From Saprospiraceae bacterium (GTDB lineage: Bacteria > Bacteroidota > Bacteroidia > Chitinophagales > Saprospiraceae): DNA of 64,000 bases. The translations under genes and the position numbers were made by a program. The notes beneath the pieces are model-generated. The model worked only from the letters and a program-made list of their open reading frames with translations. It did no database searches and had not been told where the DNA came from. This document shows, piece by piece, positions 36,167 to 44,390 of this stretch; positions within the stretch are counted from its first letter, which is position 1; each line of letters opens with the position of its first letter. The stretch is from contig JAIPBL010000016.1 of the NCBI GenBank assembly GCA_021739645.1, forward strand, positions 21,743-85,742, in the 5' to 3' direction.

Positions 36167-37819
36167 TCATAGCGAAACCCCGCGTTTCCAAGGAATAAAA
36201 TCATCCTGCCCTAGCCGCTCGGCATGGGTCTGCGCCTCGCCGCTCGCCACTTTTATCATAAGTTCCAAAAGTTCCTCCCCCTTAGTTTCGATGCTGTCCT
36301 CGCCAGATATGATGGTGCCCGCATCAATGTCAATGATGTCGGGCATTCGACGAGCAAGTGCTGTGTTCGTGGCCATTTTTATCACTGGCGCAATGGGGTT
36401 CCCGGTCGGGGTACCCAGCCCGGTGGTGAACACCACAATGTTGGCACCGCTGCCCACCTCAGCGGTGGTACTTTCCACGTCGTTGCCGGGAGTGCAGAGC
36501 AGCGTGAGGCCGGGGCGAGTGACTTGTTCGGTGTAGTCCAGCACATCGGTCACAGGTGATGTACCACCCTTTTTTGCCGCACCCGCCGACTTCATGGCGT
36601 CGGTGATCAGGCCGTCTCGGATGTTGCCGGGCGAGGGGTTCATTTCAAAACCCGAGCCGACCTCCTTGGCCCTCTGGGAGTAGCTACGCATGAGTTGGGC
36701 AAATTTTTCGGCGATTTCGTCCGTCGTGCAGCGGTCAATCAGGTTCTGTTCCACGGCATTCAGTTCCGGGAATTCGCTCAAAATCATCGTGCCGCCCAAT
36801 GTTGCTAGCAGGTCAGAGGCGTAGCCCAAGGCCGGGTTGGCGGAAATGCCGCTGAAACCGTCTGAGCCGCCGCACTCTAGCCCGACGACGAGCTTGGAGA
36901 GTGGCGCCGGGCGGCGTTCCATGCGGTTTGCTTGCGCAAGACCAACGAAAGTCTGCTTCACTGCATCGGCGATGAAGTCGCGTTCCGACTTGCTTTTTTG
37001 TTGTTCCAAAAAGAAAACCGGCTTACCGTGTTGCGGGTCGAAGGCGTCGAGCGCGGATCTTAGAAGTTCTATCTGTGCATGTTGGCAGCCGAGGCTGAGC
37101 ACCGTCGCCCCAGCCACGTTGGAGTTGAGGATGTACCCAGCCAGTAGGCGACAAAGCGCCTCGGAGTCTTGGCGAGTACCGCCGCAGCCACCGTCATGGG
37201 TGAGAAACTTGATACCGTCCACGTTTGGGAACGGACGCCTGCGCTGCACCTCCGAGGCATCACGGATAATGTCCGCCGAGAGCAGTTCGTCCTCCCCTAC
37301 CCCACTGCTGTGTAGCTGGACGAGCTTCGCAACATTCACCGAAAAATGCCGCCCAGTGAGGTATCCGAGTGGCTCCAGCATGGCATCCCTCACCACTTCT
37401 ATGTTGCGGTTTTCACAAAAGACCAGCGGTATTACGAGCCAGTAGTTTCTCGTGCCCACTTTGCCGTCCGGTCGTTGGAAGCCTTTGAAAGTGCGGTTTT
37501 TTAACTTCGAAATATTGGGTTGATGCCAATCCGTTAGGCGCTTGCCTACGCTGTAATTCTCCGAGTCATGCACTACGTTCTCGCGGCTGATGCGTGTGCC
37601 TTTAAGAATGAGCCGCATTGCACGTCCAATTCGTACACCGTACATGATTATTTCATCGCCTTCGACAAAATCGTGCTCCGCAAACTTGTGCTTGGTTGGA
37701 ATGTCCTCCAGCAACTCGATGGAATAGCCGTTGCTTGCGACCTGCTCCCCTGCCCGCAGGTCTTGCAGTGCGGCAATGATGTTGTCGTTGGGATGGACCT
37801 TGAGAATATTGCTTTTCAT
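36167..37819 (-). CDS. uxaA: altronate dehydratase
   Basis: UxaA dehydrates D-altronate to 2-keto-3-deoxygluconate in galacturonate catabolism. The 550-residue product has the N-terminal SAF domain (VHPNDNIIAALQDLRAGEQV) and the large C-terminal catalytic domain with FKGFQRPDGKVGTRNYWLVI, FLTHDGGCGGTRQDSEALCR, LSLGCQHAQIELLRSA, LECGGSDGFSGISANPA and SGANIVVFTTGLGTPTGNPI. The conserved cysteines for the iron site are present. It is co-directional with uxuA but separated by the plus-strand KilA-N remnant, so it probably has its own promoter. Tagaturonate reductase is not in view. Confidence 0.93.
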   Translation of the reverse strand: MKSNILKVHPNDNIIAALQDLRAGEQVASNGYSIELLEDIPTKHKFAEHDFVEGDEIIMYGVRIGRAMRLILKGTRISRENVVHDSENYSVGKRLTDWHQPNISKLKNRTFKGFQRPDGKVGTRNYWLVIPLVFCENRNIEVVRDAMLEPLGYLTGRHFSVNVAKLVQLHSSGVGEDELLSADIIRDASEVQRRRPFPNVDGIKFLTHDGGCGGTRQDSEALCRLLAGYILNSNVAGATVLSLGCQHAQIELLRSALDAFDPQHGKPVFFLEQQKSKSERDFIADAVKQTFVGLAQANRMERRPAPLSKLVVGLECGGSDGFSGISANPALGYASDLLATLGGTMILSEFPELNAVEQNLIDRCTTDEIAEKFAQLMRSYSQRAKEVGSGFEMNPSPGNIRDGLITDAMKSAGAAKKGGTSPVTDVLDYTEQVTRPGLTLLCTPGNDVESTTAEVGSGANIVVFTTGLGTPTGNPIAPVIKMATNTALARRMPDIIDIDAGTIISGEDSIETKGEELLELMIKVASGEAQTHAERLGQDDFIPWKRGVSL

Positions 37820-38055
37820 TTTAAACGAGTGGATGAAAGAATGTCGGAATGAGAAAATACCCTAGCCATTTAGCACCATCCAATTTATGTTTTCAGATTT
37901 TAAAGTGGAACAACTGAAGTTCGTTCGTTTTGTGGGCATTACCCTCTTTTTTAAGCCTATTGCTTTATTTTAAGATTGGCGGAGCATCTTCGGCAAAGTT
38001 AGGATTCGTTTTAGAATCTTCATCTGGTAATTATTTTTACTTATTTACTTACTAT

Positions 38056-38301
38056 AAGTACGTACTTTTCCACTTACATACTTTTAATAATTAAAAACTT
38101 ATTTAAGTATCTACTCACAAAAAGTAAACACGTACAAACTTAACTGCTATTCAAACTTATTTACTTAAATCAGTATTATACTTATCTAAGTTTACTAACT
38201 TCGCAATATATTTGAGAATAGATTACATAAGTAAATACTTAGGTAAGTATAAAAAATTCCAAAAAACGTTCATTTTGAAACAAATATTTACTTAAATAAG
38301 T
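38056..38301. repeat. partition-site candidate: ACTTA-NN-TAAGT palindromes upstream of parA
   Basis: Four perfect ACTTA-NN-TAAGT palindromes lie at 38097-38108, 38180-38191, 38237-38248 and 38290-38301. There is a degenerate copy at 38163 and the related AAGTACGTACTT at 38056-38067. The whole 37820-38357 spacer is very AT-rich and holds no gene. In type Ib partition systems the ribbon-helix-helix partner binds such repeats upstream of parA as centromere and operator. Confidence 0.7.
38207..38214 (+). promoter_or_regulatory. possible -7 element (TATATTTG) of the parA operon
   Basis: TATATTTG is an exact TAnnTTTG match inside the palindrome array, with two palindromes downstream where a bound repressor would block transcription. 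No clean -33 TTTG lies at the right distance. Confidence 0.35.
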
Positions 38302-38357
38302 ATCGTACTTAAATACTAAGCATTGATAATCAATAAATTATACCATTAAAATTAAAA

Positions 38358-39014
38358 ATGATAATTTCAATTACAAATCTTAAAGGTGGGGTAGGGAAGA
38401 GTACTTTAGCACAGAATCTAGCTGTTTATTTGGCAAAAAATGGTCGAAGCCTGTGTATAGCAGATACCGATGTGGAACAACAAACTTCCGTAAAATGGGG
38501 AAGTGTAAGGTCGGCGATAGAAGATGGAAGTGTACCGGAAGTACCCGTTTATCTCATAAACCCTGACACTATTTCTGATCAAATTTTGAACAAGCTCGGC
38601 AAAAAATACGACCTTGTCATCATCGACGGAACACCAGCTTTGACCGAACTAACCACCCGTATCATCATTATGAGTGACCTAGTTGTCACCCCAATCTTGG
38701 CCAGTGCTACGGATGTTTGGGCACTGGATACTTTTCTGAAACGCTACGAAGAAGCCCGCATCACCAAACAGGCCATGGGAGGCAAGGTGGAACTTTATGT
38801 GCTGCTCAACAAGTACAACGAACGAATCAACTTGGATAGAGAGATTGGCGAAGCCATTGGCGATATGGACGTTAACCTGTTTGACACCAAACTGTCCACC
38901 CGCGTCGCCTACAAGGAAGCCACCGTGCAGGGCCTAGGTGTGGCGGAGCTGCGCGATAAAAATGCGCAAGCAGAGATTGAAGCCATCGCAGCTGAAATCG
39001 AAAAACTTTTATAA
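38358..39014 (+). CDS. parA: ParA-family partition ATPase (small, type Ib)
   Basis: The 218-residue Walker-type ATPase has the deviant P-loop KGGVGKST (9-16), the switch DTDVEQQTSVKWGS, and DLVIIDGTPALT as Walker B. It lacks the long N-terminal DNA-binding extension of type Ia ParA proteins. This matches plasmid partition ATPases that pattern the nucleoid. It is followed 32 bp later by a small ribbon-helix-helix gene and preceded by a palindrome array. The gene is AT-richer than the surrounding metabolic genes, in line with a plasmid module. Confidence 0.9.
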   Translation: MIISITNLKGGVGKSTLAQNLAVYLAKNGRSLCIADTDVEQQTSVKWGSVRSAIEDGSVPEVPVYLINPDTISDQILNKLGKKYDLVIIDGTPALTELTTRIIIMSDLVVTPILASATDVWALDTFLKRYEEARITKQAMGGKVELYVLLNKYNERINLDREIGEAIGDMDVNLFDTKLSTRVAYKEATVQGLGVAELRDKNAQAEIEAIAAEIEKLL

Positions 39015-39046
39015 ACCTATTTCAGGACTCTTAAAAAATAAGGAAC

Positions 39047-39412
39047 ATGGCAAAGAAGACCTTCAACATAAAAAGTACGTTGGCAGTGCAGCCAAAGCAA
39101 CTCTCCGCTGATGATATTGAAACCGCCATCAAACAAATCCACGACGGAAAGGAGGTTGCCAATCCTTTAGCTGCACCAAAAAACAAACAAGTGACGTCGT
39201 TAACAGAAAAAAGGGCCGCCGAGCTAAAACCCGGCAAAAAATCAAGCAGACGTGGTAGCAGGGAGGTGGTGGTGGAGGCGCCAGTGAGGAAAGTCCGTTT
39301 GTCAGTTGACATCCATCCTGTCTTGCACAAGCGCTTGAAAATAAAAGCCATAGAGCATGATTCCGATATTATGCACTACGTCGAGATGTTGATAGCGCGC
39401 GACCTTGGATAG
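39047..39412 (+). CDS. ParA partner with C-terminal ribbon-helix-helix domain
   Basis: The 121-residue basic protein has a disordered N-terminal half (rich in Lys, Pro and Ala) and a C-terminal domain VRKVRLSVDIHPVLHKRLKI then AIEHDSDIMHYVEMLIARDL that fits a ribbon-helix-helix fold. In type Ib systems a partner of this size (ParG/ParR/ParB-like) binds the centromere repeats and stimulates ParA. It follows parA in one operon. The stop codon is immediately followed by the target duplication of a MITE-like element that separates the gene from its terminator. Confidence 0.75.
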   Translation: MAKKTFNIKSTLAVQPKQLSADDIETAIKQIHDGKEVANPLAAPKNKQVTSLTEKRAAELKPGKKSSRRGSREVVVEAPVRKVRLSVDIHPVLHKRLKIKAIEHDSDIMHYVEMLIARDLG

Positions 39413-39421
39413 GGTTCAAGG

Positions 39422-39706
39422 TGGGCTGTTAAAAAGGCGAATCAAAAGTTTCCCCTGTTTTTGAAAAAAATACTATCAGGTTTTGACTTTAGATTTATTC
39501 AAACTTTTTTTGAATCACAATCAATCTAGGTGCTTTTTTAAAAAAATTTGAAAGCAGATACCTGATTATCAATTGTTTATCCGATACTGTCCCTCTGATT
39601 TTCTAAGATGCAAATTTGGCATCAAATTGCAAAGCGACAATGGAAAAAAAAGTGAGTTGAGTTCCAAAAATGGTACGAAGACTTTAGCCTTCTTTTTAAC
39701 AGCCCA
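39422..39706. mobile_element. 285-bp MITE-like element with 9-bp target duplication
   Basis: The ends are perfect 15-bp inverted repeats TGGGCTGTTAAAAAG (39422-39436 and 39692-39706), flanked by the direct repeat GGTTCAAGG (39413-39421 and 39707-39715). No gene lies inside. The duplication and intact ends indicate a fairly recent insertion right behind the ParA-partner stop codon. The 9-bp duplication would suit an IS4-like or related transposase acting in trans; no source element is in the window. Confidence 0.85.
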
Positions 39707-39743
39707 GGTTCAAGGTTTTGTATTTTTATAATTAAAGAGAATC

Positions 39744-39786
39744 AACACCAACAGAAGTAGCCTTTTGTTGGTGTTTTCTTTTTTAT
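39744..39786 (+). terminator. terminator of the parA operon, displaced by the MITE-like element
   Basis: The 10-bp stem AACACCAACA/TGTTGGTGTT (39744-39753 and 39766-39775) is followed by TTCTTTTTT. Without the insertion it would lie about 40 bp after the ParA-partner stop. Confidence 0.85.
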
Positions 39787-39848
39787 TCTTTTTTAAAGCT
39801 TTTAGGCTGCTTTATCTAATTGATAATCAGGATATTAGACTACCTAAA

Positions 39849-40084
39849 AGTGAGAGAATTGGGATGTAGTGTGAGAGAATTGGGAAATTACAGTGAGAGA
39901 ATTGGGAAAAAAAAAGAGAAAAATGGGACAAAAAGTGAGAGAATTGGGAAAAAGTGAGATATTTGGGACTAAAAGTGAGAAAATTGGGAAATAACACATG
40001 CTTTTAAGGGATGCTCTATGCGTTTCGAATATGATTATTTCCCAAATCCCTCACTTTTGTCGATTGTGTCCCAAATCTCTCACT
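39849..40084. repeat. iteron array: plasmid-type replication origin
   Basis: Direct copies of AGTGAGAGAATTGGGA start at 39849, 39870, 39892, 39913 (degenerate), 39934, 39953 and 39974, spaced 19-22 bp, about two helical turns. Two inverted copies (TCCCAAATCYCTCACT) lie at 40040-40055 and 40069-40084, just before the Rep start codon. This is the standard layout of a theta-replicating iteron plasmid: direct iterons for initiation and inverted ones as the rep operator. The surroundings are AT-rich. Confidence 0.92.
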
Positions 40085-40094
40085 TTTAGCAGCC

Positions 40095-41534
40095 ATGGGG
40101 AAAAGAAGACGAAAAAGTGGCGGCATCGTCGTCATCAAAAAAGCCAACCAACTCATAGAGTCACGTTACCGGTTCGATATCTGGGAAACGCGGTTCTTCC
40201 TGTCCATACTTTCACAGATTCGGCGCGACGACAATGACTTCCAAGTTTACCGCGTTTGGTACAAAGACGTTATCAGAGCCTTCAGCCTAAAATCCAATCA
40301 ATCTTACCACCTGCTGCGTGAAGCTGCAAAGAGCATTATGAGCAAGTCTTTCTTTGTCAGCTATGAGAAAGATGGTACAAGCCGCGAGGTGCAGTACCAT
40401 ATTTTGCGCAAGATAGACTACCTGAAGGATGGTAATGAGTCGAAGGGGAGGGAGAGCCAAGAATATATTGATGTGACTATTGAGCAAGAAATGAAGCCGT
40501 TTTTCCTCCAACTCCAGCGGAACTTCACTGCATACGACCTTCGCAACGTCGTTAAACTAGGTGCGTACCCCATTCGCGTGTACGAGCTTTTGAAGCAATA
40601 CGAAAGCATCGGGGAGCGCACCATGGACATTGAGGAAATCAAGCGGATGTTTGAAATAACAAAGGAATACCAGCGATTCCCTGACTTCTTTCGCTGGGTA
40701 GTCAGCCCGGCCATTAAGGAAATAAACTCGCATACTGACCTGCTCGTCACGGACTGCATCAAAGTGAAAGAGGGTAAAAAAGTGGTTAGCCTGCGTTTCA
40801 TTTTTCGAAGGAAACCCGATGAAGATGTGCCACATACGCGGAGTAGGGTTGTGCCAAAGCCGCTTGAGTTGCCCTTCCAAGCTAACGAACTGAAAACCGT
40901 TGCAGAAGTATCGGATGCTTTACCAAAAAAGACAAAGGATTTGCTTTTCAACAAGTTCCAGCAAGAAGTCGTGCAGCAATTCGGCGTTACTGCCACCACA
41001 TTTTTGGAACTGCTTGACGGCTGCACGGAGAAACAGGTAGGACAGGCTATTCGCGTTACCCGCCGAGCGAAGGTGAACAACCAGATAAAGACCAGCGTAC
41101 CCGGATTTTTCATCAATGCGCTTCGCAACGGCTACACCGACCCGAAGGAAGAGCAAATGCGGCGTGAGGTGCAAGAAGTTGAGAAGGGTAGGGTAGTGCT
41201 GGCAATTCGACAGGAGGTAGATACCCTTCGAGAGGAAGCTGCAGACCTCATCAACGAGCAAATAAAGCTGCTCACCGTTAGCCAGCCTGACATTACAACT
41301 ACTGCTATTGACAGCCTAAAAGACAATCCTTACGCAAAGTTGATAGTCGAAAAAAAGGAAAAAACGGCGAAGAAGGAATTAGAGCTAGAAGACTACCGCC
41401 GGGATAAAATACTCCGCGACCTCGTGCGCCAGGCCATCGTCGAACAACACCCTGATACTTTTGCGACTATACTCTCTGAATACGAACCCAAGATAAAACT
41501 ACTGGAAGAAAAGATTAAGAATGTGAGTAGATAA
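40095..41534 (+). CDS. Rep_3 (RepB-type) replication initiator
   Basis: The 479-residue initiator has two winged-helix domains: KKANQLIESRYRFDIWETRF...ILSQIRRDDNDFQVYRVW, and LQRNFTAYDLRNVVKLGAYP-IRVYELLKQYESIGERTMDI. These are the typical Rep_3 signatures. They bind iterons as monomers and the inverted operator as dimers. The last 230 residues are a charged coiled-coil-rich extension of unknown role, making it longer than most plasmid Reps (about 300 residues). Inverted iterons end 10 bp before the ATG. A 26-bp perfect palindrome overlaps the stop codon. Confidence 0.92.
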   Translation: MGKRRRKSGGIVVIKKANQLIESRYRFDIWETRFFLSILSQIRRDDNDFQVYRVWYKDVIRAFSLKSNQSYHLLREAAKSIMSKSFFVSYEKDGTSREVQYHILRKIDYLKDGNESKGRESQEYIDVTIEQEMKPFFLQLQRNFTAYDLRNVVKLGAYPIRVYELLKQYESIGERTMDIEEIKRMFEITKEYQRFPDFFRWVVSPAIKEINSHTDLLVTDCIKVKEGKKVVSLRFIFRRKPDEDVPHTRSRVVPKPLELPFQANELKTVAEVSDALPKKTKDLLFNKFQQEVVQQFGVTATTFLELLDGCTEKQVGQAIRVTRRAKVNNQIKTSVPGFFINALRNGYTDPKEEQMRREVQEVEKGRVVLAIRQEVDTLREEAADLINEQIKLLTVSQPDITTTAIDSLKDNPYAKLIVEKKEKTAKKELELEDYRRDKILRDLVRQAIVEQHPDTFATILSEYEPKIKLLEEKIKNVSR

Positions 41535-41551
41535 GTACGTACTTATCTACT
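41526..41551. repeat. 26-bp perfect palindrome overlapping the rep stop codon
   Basis: The palindrome is centred on AAGTACGTACTT, the same 12-mer as at 38056-38067, and contains ATAAGT/ACTTAT half-sites as in the parA array. It is probably another binding site of the partition protein bounding the module; terminator function is less likely because no T-run follows directly. Confidence 0.75.
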
Positions 41552-41714
41552 TAAATATTTTTAACACTTTTAACTTACGGTACACGTACTTTATCTGGTA
41601 TTCGACTAAGTCTCCACAAGCGATTTCCACTTTCGTTTATTCAAAAATGGATTGGAACGGCAAGTTGAAAGCAACGCCGTTTCATCAGAGCATCAAACAA
41701 GAAGGAATTTCGTT

Positions 41715-41789
41715 ATGAAATATAACCACCACCAAATTTACACCATGTCTAACCTAACCAACATTATCGTCGTCAATCCACCAGATTGA
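41715..41789 (+). CDS. branched-chain amino acid leader peptide before ilvD
   Basis: The 24-codon frame has an AAGAAGGA Shine-Dalgarno-like stretch about 9 nt before the ATG. It contains MSNLTNIIVVNPPD, with consecutive Ile-Ile-Val-Val codons (ATT ATC GTC GTC at 41763-41774) followed by Asn-Pro-Pro-Asp and TGA. Six of 24 residues are Ile, Leu or Val. A terminator and then ilvD, an enzyme of Ile/Val/Leu synthesis, follow. This is the arrangement of a ribosome-stalling leader peptide. A shorter start at 41745 is possible. Confidence 0.75.
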   Translation: MKYNHHQIYTMSNLTNIIVVNPPD

Positions 41790-41857
41790 GAAAGGAAGTT
41801 TTTCGCAGAAAAACAAAGTGCCTTTCTCGACGGCAACGGGAAAGGCACTTTGTTTTT
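41786..41857 (+). promoter_or_regulatory. ilvD attenuator: terminator with competing antiterminator
   Basis: The terminator is a 14-bp perfect stem ACAAAGTGCCTTTC/GAAAGGCACTTTGT (41813-41826 and 41840-41853) with a run of T. The antiterminator is GAGAAAGG (41788-41795), starting within the leader TGA, which is complementary to CCTTTCTC (41821-41828), part of the terminator's left arm and loop. A ribosome at the stop codon would cover the antiterminator and allow termination. A ribosome stalled at the Ile/Val codons would leave it free, giving readthrough into ilvD. The folding is by eye. Confidence 0.75.
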
Positions 41858-41982
41858 GAAATAGATTGATTGTTTATTTTTGAAGTGCCACATCACACAT
41901 AAAACCTTGGAAATCAGCCATTTCATCAACAATCAAAAATTATGTAACCAACATTCGTCAATCAAAAAAACATCAAAATAGC

Positions 41983-43662
41983 GTGAGCAACAACCTAAAA
42001 AAATACTCCTCCCTCGTCTCCACCTCCGACACCCAGCCCGGCTCCCAGGCCATGCTCTACGGCGCGGGCCTCACCGAGCAGGACATGCTGCAGCCCTTCG
42101 TCGGCATCTGTAGCAACTGGTACGAGGGCAACCCCTGCAACCGACACCTCCGCACCCTCGCCGCCGACATCCGCAAGAGCGTGCGGCAGGAGGGGCTGAC
42201 CGGGCTGGAGTTCAACACCATCGGCGTCAGCGACGGCATCTCCAACGGCACGGAGGGCATGCGCTACTCGCTCGTCAGCCGGGAAATCATCGCCGACAGC
42301 ATCGAGGCGGTGATGGGGGCGCACTACTACGACGCCCTCGTGACCATCCCCGGCTGCGACAAGAACATGCCCGGCTCGGTCATGGCCATGATTCGCCTCA
42401 ACCGCCCGTCGCTCATGGTTTACGGCGGCACTATTGCCACCGGGCATTGGCAGGGCCGCACCCTCGACATCGTGTCACCGTTCGAGGCGCACGGCAAGAA
42501 ATATTCGGGTGAAATCACCGCCGAAGAAGTGCAGGCCATCATCCGAAATGCCTGTCCTGGTGCGGGCGCCTGCGGTGGCATGTACACCGCCAACACCATG
42601 TCCAGCGCCATCGAGGCTTTGGGGCTTTCGCTGCCGTACAGCGCCAGCAACCCCGCCGTTGGCGAAGCCAAAGAAAAAGAATGCGCCGCCATCGGCCCGG
42701 CCATGCGCCTGTTGCTCGAAAAAGACCTCAAGCCACTTGACCTCCTCACGCGGGAGAGCTTCGAAAATGCCCTGCGCCTCGTCACCGTGCTCGGCGGCAG
42801 TACCAACGCCGTGCTGCACCTGCTGGCCATCGCCCGCACCGCCCGCATCCCGTTCACGCTGAACGACATCCGGGAAATTTCCCGAAAAACACCCGTCCTC
42901 GGCGACCTCAAGCCCAGCGGCAAGTACCACATGGAAAACGTCCACGAGGTGGGCGGCGTACCCGCCGTGATGAAGTACATGCTTTCGGAAAAATTGCTGC
43001 ACGGCGACTGTATGACGGTTACTGGCAAAACCATCAGCGAGAACCTCGCTGTCCTGCCCAGTCTTTCCGAAGGACAAACTGTGATAGCAACCGTCGGGCA
43101 ACCGATACAGGCCACCGGCCACCTGCGTATCCTCGGCGGCAACCTCGCTGAGGGCGGTGCTGTCGCAAAGATTTCGGGCAAAGAAGGCCAGCGCTTCGAG
43201 GGCACGGCCATTGTCTTCGACAACGAGTTCGACTGCATTGACGGCATCCGAGGCGGAGCGGTGAAGGCGGGGGACGTCGTCGTCATCCGCTACGAGGGGC
43301 CGAAGGGAGCGCCCGGCATGCCCGAAATGCTCGTGCCCACCAGCGCCATCATGGGCAAGGGCCTCGGCACCAGCGTGGCGCTCATCACCGACGGGCGGTT
43401 CAGCGGCGGCACCCACGGCTTCGTGGTCGGCCACGTGACCCCCGAAGCCTACGACGGCGGCCTGATAGCCCTCGTGAAAAACGGCGACCGCATCACCATT
43501 GACGCCGAGAACAACAAGCTGGTGGCGCATTTGACGGAAGAAGAAATTGCCGCAAGGCGCAAGGCCTGGGTGCAGCCGGAGTTGAGGGTGAAACAGGGGG
43601 TTTTGTACAAATATGCGAAGCAGGTGAGTTCGGCGAGCGATGGGTGTGTGACGGATTTGTGA
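41983..43662 (+). CDS. ilvD: dihydroxy-acid dehydratase
   Basis: IlvD makes the 2-keto acid precursors of valine, isoleucine and leucine. The 559-residue protein has cysteines at 52 (GNPCN), 125 (PGCDKN) and 197 (GACGGMYT), spaced like the iron-sulfur ligands of the family. [35 protein letters not shown] and [20 protein letters not shown] are also present. It starts with GTG. It stands alone rather than in an ilv-leu operon and is preceded by a leader-peptide attenuator. It lies directly downstream of a plasmid-type replication module. Confidence 0.96.
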   Translation: MSNNLKKYSSLVSTSDTQPGSQAMLYGAGLTEQDMLQPFVGICSNWYEGNPCNRHLRTLAADIRKSVRQEGLTGLEFNTIGVSDGISNGTEGMRYSLVSREIIADSIEAVMGAHYYDALVTIPGCDKNMPGSVMAMIRLNRPSLMVYGGTIATGHWQGRTLDIVSPFEAHGKKYSGEITAEEVQAIIRNACPGAGACGGMYTANTMSSAIEALGLSLPYSASNPAVGEAKEKECAAIGPAMRLLLEKDLKPLDLLTRESFENALRLVTVLGGSTNAVLHLLAIARTARIPFTLNDIREISRKTPVLGDLKPSGKYHMENVHEVGGVPAVMKYMLSEKLLHGDCMTVTGKTISENLAVLPSLSEGQTVIATVGQPIQATGHLRILGGNLAEGGAVAKISGKEGQRFEGTAIVFDNEFDCIDGIRGGAVKAGDVVVIRYEGPKGAPGMPEMLVPTSAIMGKGLGTSVALITDGRFSGGTHGFVVGHVTPEAYDGGLIALVKNGDRITIDAENNKLVAHLTEEEIAARRKAWVQPELRVKQGVLYKYAKQVSSASDGCVTDL

Positions 43663-43765
43663 AATGTGTGCGTCAAAGTTTATGCACAGCGGGACGACAA
43701 CCGTGAACAACGCCACAACACAAAACCTGACTCAACCCGCAGTCCAATCCTCCCAGAAGAAGAAG

Positions 43766-44188
43766 TCACGAGGGCGATTCAATCTCATAATCCCAGCTAA
43801 TCTCCGCCTTCCCCTCCAGCATCCTCGCCACGGAGCAGTATTTATCGACGGACTTGCTGATGGCTTTGGTCACCTTTTCTTCGTCCAGATTTCCTTTTAG
43901 AAAAAACTTGAGATGTATTTTTTTAAAAACGGGAGGCACCTCGTTGGTGTCCCGTTCGCCGTTCACTTCGACCCGGATATCGTCGAGTGTTTGGCGCATT
44001 TTTGTCAAAAGCGAAACCACGTCCATGCTGCTGCACCCGGCAAGGCTCATGAGCAGGAGTTGCATCGGGCGAACGCCCTTGCCCTCGCCGCCGAAATTGG
44101 GATTGCCGTCGAGGTGGATGGTGTTGCCGTCGTCGTTTTTTCCCTCAAAGTGGACGGCGTCATTGAGGCGTTGGAGTGTGATGTGCAT
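43766..44188 (-). CDS. OsmC-family peroxiredoxin-like protein
   Basis: The 140-residue OsmC/YhfA-type protein has the two conserved cysteines at 52 (SLAGCSSMD) and 118 (DKYCSVARML), plus RPMQLLLMSLAGC. The family reduces organic hydroperoxides with thiols. It is convergent with ilvD and divergent from the two-component system. Most likely a stand-alone stress gene. Confidence 0.88.
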   Translation of the reverse strand: MHITLQRLNDAVHFEGKNDDGNTIHLDGNPNFGGEGKGVRPMQLLLMSLAGCSSMDVVSLLTKMRQTLDDIRVEVNGERDTNEVPPVFKKIHLKFFLKGNLDEEKVTKAISKSVDKYCSVARMLEGKAEISWDYEIESPS

Positions 44189-44390
44189 GATGAGTTTAAA
44201 TTAAACAAGAAGTATCGGAATTCACGGAGGGTGCGAAAATAAGCTATCCCGCCAACTTCTCTGTCATCGGGTGCTTCCTGTGTTAAAGTCTAGCAGCAAA
44301 GCTTTCGTTTCAAACTTGAATCTAAGACTTCACAAAAAGAAACTACGGTTGTTTTATCAAAATATGCAATAAATACCGTTTTTTGCCAAC

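Noticed and set aside
39841..40090. CRISPR-like array of regularly spaced repeats
   Set aside because: The 16-bp units are spaced 19-22 bp, leaving no spacers, and lie before a Rep_3 gene; they are iterons.
41755..41963. Imperfect direct repeat (TAACCAACATT...CGTCAATC) in the leader peptide and before ilvD
   Set aside because: Short and with a 5-base difference; could be an old duplication but no function can be supported.
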